Of a stretch of DNA of 64,000 nucleotides, positions 57,323-64,000 are shown one piece after another. The first letter of the stretch is position 1, and every line of letters starts with the position of its first letter. This DNA is from Candidatus Falkowbacteria bacterium (GTDB taxonomy: Bacteria > Patescibacteriota > Patescibacteriia > Patescibacteriales > Patescibacteriaceae): NCBI GenBank assembly GCA_026396835.1, contig JAPLWA010000004.1:124001-188000 (forward strand), read 5' to 3'. The notes under the pieces were generated by a model. The model ran no database searches. It saw nothing but the letters and a program-made list of their open reading frames with translations, and was not told the DNA's origin. The translations under genes were made by a program, and so were the position numbers.

Positions 57323-57790
57323 ATGAGAGGAAAAGCAGCACCCAAAAGAATAATTTATCCAGACGCTCGTTATAACGATCAGGAAGTTTCTAAATTAATC
57401 AATTATATAATGACACAGGGCAAAAAGGCTGTGGCACAGAAGATTGTTTATGATTCTTTTGAGATTGTTAAGACCAAAACCGCTCAGGATCCACGCCATA
57501 TTTTTAATAAAGCCCTAAAAATGGTTTCTCCATTATTAGAAGTTCGTAGTCGCCGTGTTGGTGGTGCTAACTATCAAATTCCTTACCAGGTTCGTGGGGA
57601 ACGCCGTTTCATGTTGGCTTGTCGTTGGATGATTGAAGCTGCTCGCGCTCGTAAGGGTAAGCCAATGGCTGAAAAGTTGGCTTTAGAAATCATGGATACA
57701 GCCAACGGTGAAAGCGCTTCTGTTAAGAAGAAATTGGATGTTCAGCGTATGGCTGAAGCTAACAAAGCTTTCGCTCACTTTGCGCGCTAA
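57323..57790 (+). CDS. rpsG: Ribosomal protein S7
   Basis: 155 residues: VSKLINYIMTQGKKAVAQKI, then SPLLEVRSRRVGGANYQIPY and RWMIEAARARKGKPMAEKLA, the 16S rRNA-binding features. Normal length. It is 11 bases after rpsL. Confidence 0.97.
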   Translation: MRGKAAPKRIIYPDARYNDQEVSKLINYIMTQGKKAVAQKIVYDSFEIVKTKTAQDPRHIFNKALKMVSPLLEVRSRRVGGANYQIPYQVRGERRFMLACRWMIEAARARKGKPMAEKLALEIMDTANGESASVKKKLDVQRMAEANKAFAHFAR

Positions 57791-57800
57791 CGCGAAGTTT

Positions 57801-57867
57801 AAAGATCAAAGATCAAAAATCAAATTTATTTTTTTATTCTTTGTTCTTTGATCTTTATTTTTTTATA
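57801..57867 (+). promoter_or_regulatory. Terminator-like hairpin in the rpsG-fusA gap
   Basis: AAAGATCAAAGA (57801-57812) pairs with TCTTTGATCTTT (57845-57856), followed by ATTTTTTTTAT. The repeated ATCAAA units look like a slipped duplication. It may reduce read-through into fusA or act as an attenuator. Confidence 0.6.
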
Positions 57868-57876
57868 AATTAAATT

Positions 57877-59958
57877 ATGCCCCGAGAATATACATTAGAT
57901 CACACAAGAAATATTGGTATCATGGCTCACATTGATGCTGGAAAAACTACGTTTACTGAACGTGTGCTTTTTTATACTGGTAAGAAACATAAAATTGGTG
58001 AAGTTCATGAAGGTGCCGCTGAAATGGACTGGATGGAACAAGAAAAAGAACGTGGTATTACTATTACCTCAGCTGCCACAACCTGCTTCTGGCATGACAA
58101 TCGTATTAACATTATTGATACTCCCGGTCACGTTGACTTTACTGTCGAAGTAGAACGCTCTCTACGCGTCCTAGACGGCGCTATCGCGGTCTTTGACGGC
58201 GCAGCTGGTGTTGAACCGCAATCAGAAACAGTTTGGCGTCAGGCTGACAAATACGGCGTCCCTCGCCTTTGTTTTATTAACAAAATGGATAAAATGGGAG
58301 CTGATTTTTACATGAGTCTTGAGTCAATCAGAACTCGTTTAAACCCACGCGCTGTTCCAGTTCAATTACCAATCGGAGCTGAAGAAAATATCATTGGTGT
58401 TATCGATTTGTTTGAACGTAAAGCTTATGAATTTAAAGGCATGAACGGTGAACAAATTACTGACGTTGAAATTCCTGCTGACATGAAAGATAAGGTTGAA
58501 CAATATCGTCATGAGATGATTGAAAAAATTGCTGAAACAGATGAAGCTTTAACTGAACGTTATTTAGGTGGTGAAGAAATTAGCGTTGATGATTTAAAGA
58601 AAGCTTTGCGTGTCGCTGTTATTAAAAATGAAATTTATCCTGTTTTCTGTGGTACGGCTTTAAAAAATATTGGTGTTCAATTAGTTTTGGACGGTGTCAA
58701 TAATTATTTGCCATCTCCGCTAGATGCACCGGCTATTGAAGCAACTGATCCAGATGATCATGACGTAAAAATGGAAGTTAAGGTTGATGACAATGCTCCA
58801 TTTGCAGCTCTAGCTTTTAAAATTGCAACCGATCCTTTTGTCGGTAAACTTTGTTTCGTTCGTGTTTACACCGGAGTTTTGAAATCTGGTTCTTACGTCT
58901 TGAATACTAAGACTGGTAAGAAAGAACGCGTTGGAAGACTTGTACGTATGCACGCTAACCACCGTGAAGAAATTGAAGCTATTTACTCGGGTGATATCGC
59001 CGCTGTCGTTGGATTAAAAGATACTTATACTGGTAATACTTTGTGTGACGTTGATCACCCAGTACTTCTAGAAAATATTACCTTCCCAGAACCAGTTATT
59101 AAAATTGCTGTCGAACCTAAGACAAAAGCTGACCAAGAAAAGATGGGCGTGGCTTTGTCTCGTTTAGCTGAAGAAGATCCAACCTTCCGTGTTGAATCTG
59201 ATGAAGAAACTAACCAAACTTTGATTTCCGGTATGGGTGAACTTCACCTTGATATTATCGTTGATCGTATGAAGCGCGAATTTGGTGTTGAAGCTAATAT
59301 TGGTCAACCACAAGTTTCCTACCGTGAAACAATTCGTAAACCGGCTGAAGCTGAGGGTAAATATATTAAACAGTCTGGTGGTCGCGGTCAGTACGGTCAT
59401 TGTTGGATTAAGATTGAACCACAAGAACAAGGTAAAGGTTCTGAATTCGTTGATGAAGTTAAAGGTGGTGTTATTCCACGTGAATATATTCCAGCGATTG
59501 AAAAAGGATTTAAGGAAGCTTTGGATAAAGGTGTTTTGGCCGGCTACCCAATGGTTGATATTAAGGCCGCTGTCTATGATGGTAGTTTCCATGAAGTTGA
59601 CTCTTCTGAAGCTGCTTTCAAAATGGCAGGTATCATGGCTTTTAAAGACGCCGTTCGTAAGGCTAGCCCAATTTTATTAGAACCAGTTATGAAAGTTGAA
59701 GTTACCACTCCGGAAGAATATATGGGAAACGTTATTGGTGACTTGAACTCAAAGCGCGGACAGATTGATCAGATGACAGACCGCGGAAATCTTAAGGTAA
59801 TTGACGCCAAAGTGCCGTTGGCGGAAATGTTCGGCTATGCGACTCAGCTCCGCTCAATGAGCCAAGGTCGCGCCAATTACAGCATGGAATTCTTACATTA
59901 TAATGAGGTTCCACGCCACGTCGCAGAAGAGATTATTGGGCAAAACGCTAAGAAATAG
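57877..59958 (+). CDS. fusA: Elongation factor G
   Basis: 693 residues. G1 AHIDAGKTT (17-25), switch [12 protein letters not shown]3 DTPGHVDF, G4 NKMDKMGA; domain IV starts near 480 ([35 protein letters not shown]), tip loop and final domain V ([18 protein letters not shown]). Translocase of the ribosome. Codon use is strongly adapted. Confidence 0.98.
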   Translation: MPREYTLDHTRNIGIMAHIDAGKTTFTERVLFYTGKKHKIGEVHEGAAEMDWMEQEKERGITITSAATTCFWHDNRINIIDTPGHVDFTVEVERSLRVLDGAIAVFDGAAGVEPQSETVWRQADKYGVPRLCFINKMDKMGADFYMSLESIRTRLNPRAVPVQLPIGAEENIIGVIDLFERKAYEFKGMNGEQITDVEIPADMKDKVEQYRHEMIEKIAETDEALTERYLGGEEISVDDLKKALRVAVIKNEIYPVFCGTALKNIGVQLVLDGVNNYLPSPLDAPAIEATDPDDHDVKMEVKVDDNAPFAALAFKIATDPFVGKLCFVRVYTGVLKSGSYVLNTKTGKKERVGRLVRMHANHREEIEAIYSGDIAAVVGLKDTYTGNTLCDVDHPVLLENITFPEPVIKIAVEPKTKADQEKMGVALSRLAEEDPTFRVESDEETNQTLISGMGELHLDIIVDRMKREFGVEANIGQPQVSYRETIRKPAEAEGKYIKQSGGRGQYGHCWIKIEPQEQGKGSEFVDEVKGGVIPREYIPAIEKGFKEALDKGVLAGYPMVDIKAAVYDGSFHEVDSSEAAFKMAGIMAFKDAVRKASPILLEPVMKVEVTTPEEYMGNVIGDLNSKRGQIDQMTDRGNLKVIDAKVPLAEMFGYATQLRSMSQGRANYSMEFLHYNEVPRHVAEEIIGQNAKK

Positions 59959-59987
59959 TTGTTTTATAGATATTAACATAAAAAAGG

Positions 59988-60016
59988 TTGACGTGTTGTC
60001 TTTTATTCGCTAGAAT
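59988..60016 (+). promoter_or_regulatory. Promoter ahead of the small gene and tuf
   Basis: -35 TTGACG (59988-59993), 17-bp spacer, -10 TAGAAT (60011-60016). As no other good promoter is seen before tuf, it may drive both. Confidence 0.7.
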
Positions 60017-60051
60017 AAGCAATACCCTGCTTGTTTTATAATGACACAACT

Positions 60052-60462
60052 ATGGCTGATCGCCTGGAGCGTTTCATTAATTTAATAGCCAAGACAGGGG
60101 ACAAGCTCCTTGTTTACGATCGACATAACCCAGATGATTCCTTTGTGGTCGTTGGATTAGGTCAGTATGAGAGCTTAGTTTCCGAAGCCAATGGTGTCAG
60201 AGGCTTGACAGAAGACCAGCTTATCGATAAAATAAACTCCGATATTGCTCTATGGAAATCTAGTCAAGTAACTGAACCGCCCCAAGAGGCGGTTTCTATG
60301 CCTTCTAACTTTTCTGTCGCACAGGAAATCAGACCAGTAAAAGCTAATCCTTTTGGCAAAAAACCAAAAACTAGCCCCTGGACTATCCCTGAATCTAGAC
60401 GAAGAGAAGCTGAAGAGGTTATTGATGAAGGTCGACAGTATATTGAAGAAACTCCTTTTTAA
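60052..60462 (+). CDS. Small hypothetical protein between fusA and tuf
   Basis: 136 residues from ATG 60052 (MADRLERFINLIAKTGDKLL). The start DKLLVYDRHNPDDSFVVVGL and QYESLV pattern resembles a Phd/YefM-like small alpha/beta fold, followed by a disordered Pro/Lys-rich linker (PFGKKPKTSPWTIPESRRRE). No toxin gene is adjacent. Conserved position inside the translation cluster suggests a lineage-specific gene; function unknown. Confidence 0.65.
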   Translation: MADRLERFINLIAKTGDKLLVYDRHNPDDSFVVVGLGQYESLVSEANGVRGLTEDQLIDKINSDIALWKSSQVTEPPQEAVSMPSNFSVAQEIRPVKANPFGKKPKTSPWTIPESRRREAEEVIDEGRQYIEETPF

Positions 60463-60527
60463 ACAAATATTTAATTAATTTTTAATAATTATTAACGAAT
60501 CTAAAACTCGTTAACATAATAAAAAGT

Positions 60528-61718
60528 ATGGCAGTAGAAAAATTTGAGCGAACAAAGCCCCACGTTAACGTGGGAACCATTGGTCACGTTGACCACGGTA
60601 AGACTACTTTAACAGCAGCTATGCTTAGCGTTTTAACCGCTAAGGGTTTCATGGCATCTAAGAAAGGCGTTGGTGAAATCGACGCTGCTCCTGAAGAAAA
60701 AGCTCGTGGTATTACCATTGCTACTGCTCACGTTGAATACGAGTCTGAAAAGCGTCACTACGCTCACGTTGACTGTCCTGGTCACGCTGACTACGTAAAA
60801 AACATGATTACTGGTGCTGCTCAAATGGACGGCGCTATCTTGGTTGTATCAGCTACTGATGGTCCTATGCCACAGACCCGCGAACACATTTTGTTAGCTC
60901 GTCAGGTTGGTGTTCCTTACATTGTTGTATTCTTGAACAAGTGCGATATGGTTGAAGATAAGGAACTTATTGACTTAGTTGAAGAAGAAATCAAAGATTT
61001 ATTGAAGAAATATGAATTCCCAGGTGACACCACTCCAATTATCCGTGGTAGCGCTTTGAAAGCTCTAGAAAATCCAACAGGTGAGTACGCTCAACCTATT
61101 ATGGATCTTGTTAAAGCTTTGGATGACTATATTCCAGATCCAGTTCGTCAAACTGATTTACCTTTCTTAATGCCAATTGAAGACATCTTCTCAATTGAAG
61201 GTCGTGGTACTGTTGTTACTGGTCGTATCGAACGTGGTGAAATTAAGATTAACGAAGAAGTTGAATTAGTTGGTCTTGGTGATACTCGTAAGGTTGTTGT
61301 TACCGGAATCGAAATGTTTAATAAGCAACTTGATTCAGGTAAGGCTGGTGATAACGCCGGTTTACTTCTACGTGGTATTAAGAAGGATGAAGTTCAACGT
61401 GGACAAGTTCTTGTTAAACCAGGTTCAGTTACTCCTCACTCAGAATTCGAAGGTGAAGTTTATATCTTAAACAAAGATGAAGGTGGTCGCCATAAGCCAT
61501 TTTTCAAAGGTTACAAGCCACAATTCTACATCAGAACAACTGACGTTACTGGTGAAGTAGAATTACCAGCTGGTACCGAAATGGTTATGCCTGGTGATAC
61601 TGTTAATCTTGTTATTAAGTTAATTGCTCCAGTCGCTTTGGAAGAAAAGATGCGCTTCGCTATCCGCGAAGGTGGTCGTACAGTTGGTGCCGGAGTTGTT
61701 ACTAAGATTATCAAGTAA
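60528..61718 (+). CDS. tuf: Elongation factor Tu
   Basis: 396 residues. G1 GHVDHGKTT (19-27), [37 protein letters not shown]; domains 2 and 3 complete ([35 protein letters not shown]). Delivers aminoacyl-tRNA to the ribosome. Highly adapted codons. Preceded by a hairpin TTAACGA/TCGTTAA (60493-60513). Confidence 0.98.
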   Translation: MAVEKFERTKPHVNVGTIGHVDHGKTTLTAAMLSVLTAKGFMASKKGVGEIDAAPEEKARGITIATAHVEYESEKRHYAHVDCPGHADYVKNMITGAAQMDGAILVVSATDGPMPQTREHILLARQVGVPYIVVFLNKCDMVEDKELIDLVEEEIKDLLKKYEFPGDTTPIIRGSALKALENPTGEYAQPIMDLVKALDDYIPDPVRQTDLPFLMPIEDIFSIEGRGTVVTGRIERGEIKINEEVELVGLGDTRKVVVTGIEMFNKQLDSGKAGDNAGLLLRGIKKDEVQRGQVLVKPGSVTPHSEFEGEVYILNKDEGGRHKPFFKGYKPQFYIRTTDVTGEVELPAGTEMVMPGDTVNLVIKLIAPVALEEKMRFAIREGGRTVGAGVVTKIIK

Positions 61719-61725
61719 AGATATA

Positions 61726-61753
61726 CTCCCGCCCAGCCATTTGGTTGGACGGG
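61726..61753 (+). other. Hairpin after tuf
   Basis: TCCCGCCCAGCCA TT TGGTTGGACGGGA, 13-bp stem with a G-U and a mismatch; the following TTAATCTG is not a T-run, so it is more likely a processing or stability hairpin than a terminator. Confidence 0.55.
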
Positions 61754-61802
61754 ATTAATCTGTACTTAATAAAAGTCAGAATTATATAAATTCAATCAAG
61801 CT

Positions 61803-62159
61803 ATGACTGAAATAGACAGCAAGAAAGTGGCAGCAGCTAAGGAAGCCCAAGGCTTTAAACAGCGCGTCCGCATCAAGATCCGATCATTTGATCACAAGAT
61901 TATTGATCAGTCCACGAAAATTATCGTGCAAACTGTTAAGCGAACCGGCGCTCAGGTTTACGGTCCAATTCCTTTGCCAACTGAAAAAAGAAAGTATACT
62001 GTTAACTCATCAACTTTCGTCCACAAGAATGCCCGAGATCAATTTGAAATGAGAACTCACAAACGTCTCATGGATATTATTGAACCATCTGCGGCAACTA
62101 TCGAAGCCTTAAGCAATTTGAATTTGCCAACAGGTGTTGATATCGAGATCAAAATGTAA
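61803..62159 (+). CDS. rpsJ: Ribosomal protein S10
   Basis: 118 residues: [60 protein letters not shown]. The usual length is about 102; the extra residues are at the N-terminus ([19 protein letters not shown]). First gene of the S10 part of the superoperon. Confidence 0.97.
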   Translation: MTEIDSKKVAAAKEAQGFKQRVRIKIRSFDHKIIDQSTKIIVQTVKRTGAQVYGPIPLPTEKRKYTVNSSTFVHKNARDQFEMRTHKRLMDIIEPSAATIEALSNLNLPTGVDIEIKM

Positions 62160-62373
62160 ATTTTGTTTTCACAGTAAGATTAAAATGTAAATTATTGAAA
62201 TTTTTGTTTGTTTAACCCCTTCCGATTCGGCGGGGAAGTGGATAAATCGAGATTTTGATTAATAAGGAAAAAACCAATATTGCAAAACTTTTATTTTTAT
62301 CACATTTGTTTGTGTATAAAGATTTATGATTGTAAGCTGGTTTTACCTTTAAACCAGTTTTTGTTTTTAAATT
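62160..62373 (+). promoter_or_regulatory. Leader before rplC with attenuator-like hairpin
   Basis: A gap of 214 bases, unusual between rpsJ and rplC. It has a short hairpin CCCC...GGGG (62216-62239), a possible extended -10 TGTGTATAAA (62313), and CTGGTTT/AAACCAG (62337-62357) followed by TTTTTGTTTTT, a terminator-like structure ending six bases before the ATG. It may serve for ribosomal-protein feedback. Confidence 0.55.
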
Positions 62374-63285
62374 ATGAAATTCATTATCGGAAAAAAAGTT
62401 GCAATGACCCAGCTTTGGCAGGGTGACAATGTTATCCCAGTAACTGAAGTTACTGCTGGACCATGCACTGTTATTCAGCTAAAGACAGTCGAAAAGGATG
62501 GCTATCGTGCTGTTCAGATTGGCTATGGTTCAAAGCGCTCTAGTTTAATTACCAAAGCTTTGAAGGGACACTTTAAGGGTTTTGGTGATTTTCGCTATGT
62601 TAGAGAATTCCGTCTTGATAACGATGAAAACATTGGTGAATTAAAAGCTGGTGATCAAATCAGTTTAGCTACTTTTGCGAAGGATGATGTTTTGACTGCT
62701 ACTGGTACTTCTAAAGGTAAAGGTTTCCAAGGTGTAGTTAAGCGCCATGGTTTTCATGGACAAGATGCTACTCACGGTAACAAAGATCAATTGCGTGCTT
62801 CAGGTTCTGTCGGTGCTGGTGGTGTACAACACGTTTTTAAAGGTGTTCGTATGGCCGGTCGCATGGGTGGTGATCGCGTAACATTACATGATGTTAAGAT
62901 TGTTGCGATTGATGAAACTAACAATTCATTTTTTGTTAAAGGTGCTTTGCCTGGTGCTCGTAACGGTTTAGTATTATTCTTTGGTGAAGGTGAATTAAAA
63001 ACAGGTTTACCAGTTGCCAAAGTTGAAGAACCAGTTGTTGAAGAAGTAACAGAAGCTCCAGTTGTAGTTGCTACAGAAGAAACTCCAGAAGAAGTTAAAA
63101 CAGAAGTTGTTGCCGAACCGGTTGTAGTAGCTGAAGAAAAAGTTGAAACAACTCCAGAGGCTGAAGTCGCCGAAGTTAAAGAAACTCCAGTAGTTGAAGA
63201 AACAGTTGCTGAAGTTCCTGCTACTGAAACGCCAGTTGAAGTCGCTGAAGAAAAAGTTGACGAAGAAGTAAAGACACAAGCTTAA
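62374..63285 (+). CDS. rplC: Ribosomal protein L3 with acidic C-terminal extension
   Basis: 303 residues. The L3 core is residues 1-215 (GKKVAMTQLW, GTSKGKGFQGVVKRHGFHGQ, RASGSVGAGGVQHVFKGVRM, AGRMGGDRVTLHDVKI). Residues 216-303 are a low-complexity tail of Val, Glu, Pro and Thr (repeats like EEPVVEEVTEAPVV and VAEEKVETTPEAEV). L3 proteins usually end near 210. The tail would be disordered and exposed on the ribosome or at the subunit surface. Confidence 0.96.
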   Translation: MKFIIGKKVAMTQLWQGDNVIPVTEVTAGPCTVIQLKTVEKDGYRAVQIGYGSKRSSLITKALKGHFKGFGDFRYVREFRLDNDENIGELKAGDQISLATFAKDDVLTATGTSKGKGFQGVVKRHGFHGQDATHGNKDQLRASGSVGAGGVQHVFKGVRMAGRMGGDRVTLHDVKIVAIDETNNSFFVKGALPGARNGLVLFFGEGELKTGLPVAKVEEPVVEEVTEAPVVVATEETPEEVKTEVVAEPVVVAEEKVETTPEAEVAEVKETPVVEETVAEVPATETPVEVAEEKVDEEVKTQA

Positions 63286-63289
63286 AGAT

Positions 63290-63940
63290 ATGATTTCTTA
63301 CAAAGTTTACAACCAAAAAGGTGAAACAGTTTCTGACATTGAATTGTCAGATAAGGTTTTTGGTCAGAAAAAAAACGAAGCTTTAGTTCATCAAGCTGTT
63401 GTAGCTCAGATGTCTAACGAAAGAAAAGTTTTGGCTCATACTAAAGATCGTTCTGAGGTACGTGGTGGTGGTAAAAAGCCATGGCGTCAAAAGGGAACTG
63501 GTCGCGCTCGTGCTGGTTCAAGCCGCAGTCCTATTTGGATTGGTGGTGGTGTAACCTTTGGTCCAACTAAGAATAGAAATTTCTCCAAGGATTTGAATGT
63601 TAAAATGAAACAGAAAGCTATGTGCGTTGTTCTGTCAGACAAGGTTGCTTGCAATAATTTGGCTGTACTTGATAACCTAGCTATTACTGAATACAAAACA
63701 AAAGATTTTAAAAAGATTGTTGATGTTATTGATTCCAAGATTTTACCAAATGAAGGTAAAAAGGGTAGCCTCTTAATGATTGACGCTAAGCCTGAGGCTG
63801 TTACAAAATCAAGTGCTCGTAATTTAACTAACGTTAAATTGATTACTGTTGAAAACGTTAACTTACTTGATATTATTAAATATAAGAATATTGTTGTAAC
63901 GCAAGAAGCTCTTAAAGTTTTAGAAGAGCGTTATAAATAA
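63290..63940 (+). CDS. rplD: Ribosomal protein L4
   Basis: 216 residues: VHQAVVAQMSNERKVLAHTK, DRSEVRGGGKKPWRQKGTGR, ARAGSSRSPIWIGGGVTFGP. The long loop that reaches into the exit tunnel is intact. It starts four bases after rplC. Confidence 0.97.
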   Translation: MISYKVYNQKGETVSDIELSDKVFGQKKNEALVHQAVVAQMSNERKVLAHTKDRSEVRGGGKKPWRQKGTGRARAGSSRSPIWIGGGVTFGPTKNRNFSKDLNVKMKQKAMCVVLSDKVACNNLAVLDNLAITEYKTKDFKKIVDVIDSKILPNEGKKGSLLMIDAKPEAVTKSSARNLTNVKLITVENVNLLDIIKYKNIVVTQEALKVLEERYK

Positions 63941-63945
63941 ATTGT

Positions 63946-64000
63946 ATGGCATTGTTTACAAAAGACAAACCAAATAAAACCAAGACTGTTGCTATGGATG
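63946..64000 (+). CDS. rplW: Ribosomal protein L23, 5' part only
   Basis: ATG 63946 begins MALFTKDKPNKTKTVAMD and is cut by the window end. The assignment rests mainly on gene order (rplC-rplD-rplW), as only 18 codons are present. Confidence 0.7.
   Translation, partial: MALFTKDKPNKTKTVAMD

Noticed and set aside
59164..59592. Long minus-strand frame inside fusA, and similar frames within tuf, rplC and the S-layer gene
   Set aside because: Shadow frames of highly biased codon use; Phe/Asn/Thr-rich nonsense with no start signals.

Overview
The window looks like a chromosome segment of a Patescibacteria (Candidate Phyla Radiation) bacterium, probably of the ABY1/Falkowbacteria-like kind. This placement is inferred from gene content: an S-layer-like surface protein with the three-module N-terminus common in this group, a sigma-region-4/HARE-HTH protein, a DUF5667 protein behind an ECF sigma factor, a DUF3160 protein, MEMO-CapA and RlpA-PBP fusions, a compact A+T-rich genome, short or leaderless mRNAs and tRNA genes without encoded CCA. 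The standard bacterial code fits, since TGA is used as stop.

Layout. 1-6.2 kb: small membrane proteins, uvrC (short form), a four-helix-bundle gene between AT-rich repeats, thioredoxin, a ComEC-like hydrolase, ndk, then a small RNA and a larger structured RNA before an ftsB-like gene. 6.2-10.3 kb: two tRNAs (Thr-CGU, Gly-CCC), an RlpA/DD-carboxypeptidase fusion, ftsE-ftsX and a SpoU methyltransferase. 10.3-15.5 kb: two secreted small proteins under near-identical promoters, an RRM protein and superoxide dismutase on the minus strand, mnmA and a CYTH protein. 15.5-19.5 kb: an accessory block centred on an 813-residue protein that joins the C-terminal part of the RNA polymerase beta subunit to the N-terminal part of beta-prime, with the catalytic motifs gone. 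19.5-23.1 kb: HIT, dus, a ~570-nt structured RNA with its own promoter and terminator, dsbB-dsbA. 23.3-32.5 kb: a polymorphic-toxin locus, a 2007-residue RHS protein followed by an array of small immunity-like genes, one of them frameshifted, with repeated short toxin-tail-like sequences between them. 32.6-37.6 kb: DUF3160 and MEMO-CapA envelope proteins. 37.6-44.9 kb: a small HTH regulator with a cluster of operator-like sites, ECF sigma and its DUF5667 partner, a methyltransferase, a long structured leader and the S-layer-like gene. 44.9-46.0 kb: debris of mobile elements (GxxExxY remnant between inverted repeats, a truncated RAYT transposase riddled with 28-nt palindromes). 46.0-55.6 kb: trmH, sigma4-HARE protein, a VirD4-like ATPase with its membrane partner, a glycosyltransferase, a SurA-like chaperone and a site-2 protease. 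56.8-64 kb: the translation superoperon rpsL-rpsG-fusA-(hypothetical)-tuf-rpsJ-rplC-rplD-rplW, cut at the window end.

Most striking is the 15.6-18.1 kb gene: an intact, promoter- and terminator-flanked open frame in which the sigma-contacting parts of RNA polymerase (beta flap with flap-tip helix, beta-prime zinc ribbon and clamp helices) are recognisable, while the beta catalytic lysines and the beta-prime NADFDGD aspartates are absent. It may be a natural decoy of RNA polymerase. Other notable items are three unexplained structured RNAs, recurrent long-stem hairpins just upstream of start codons, and palindromic elements inserted in frame into protein genes.
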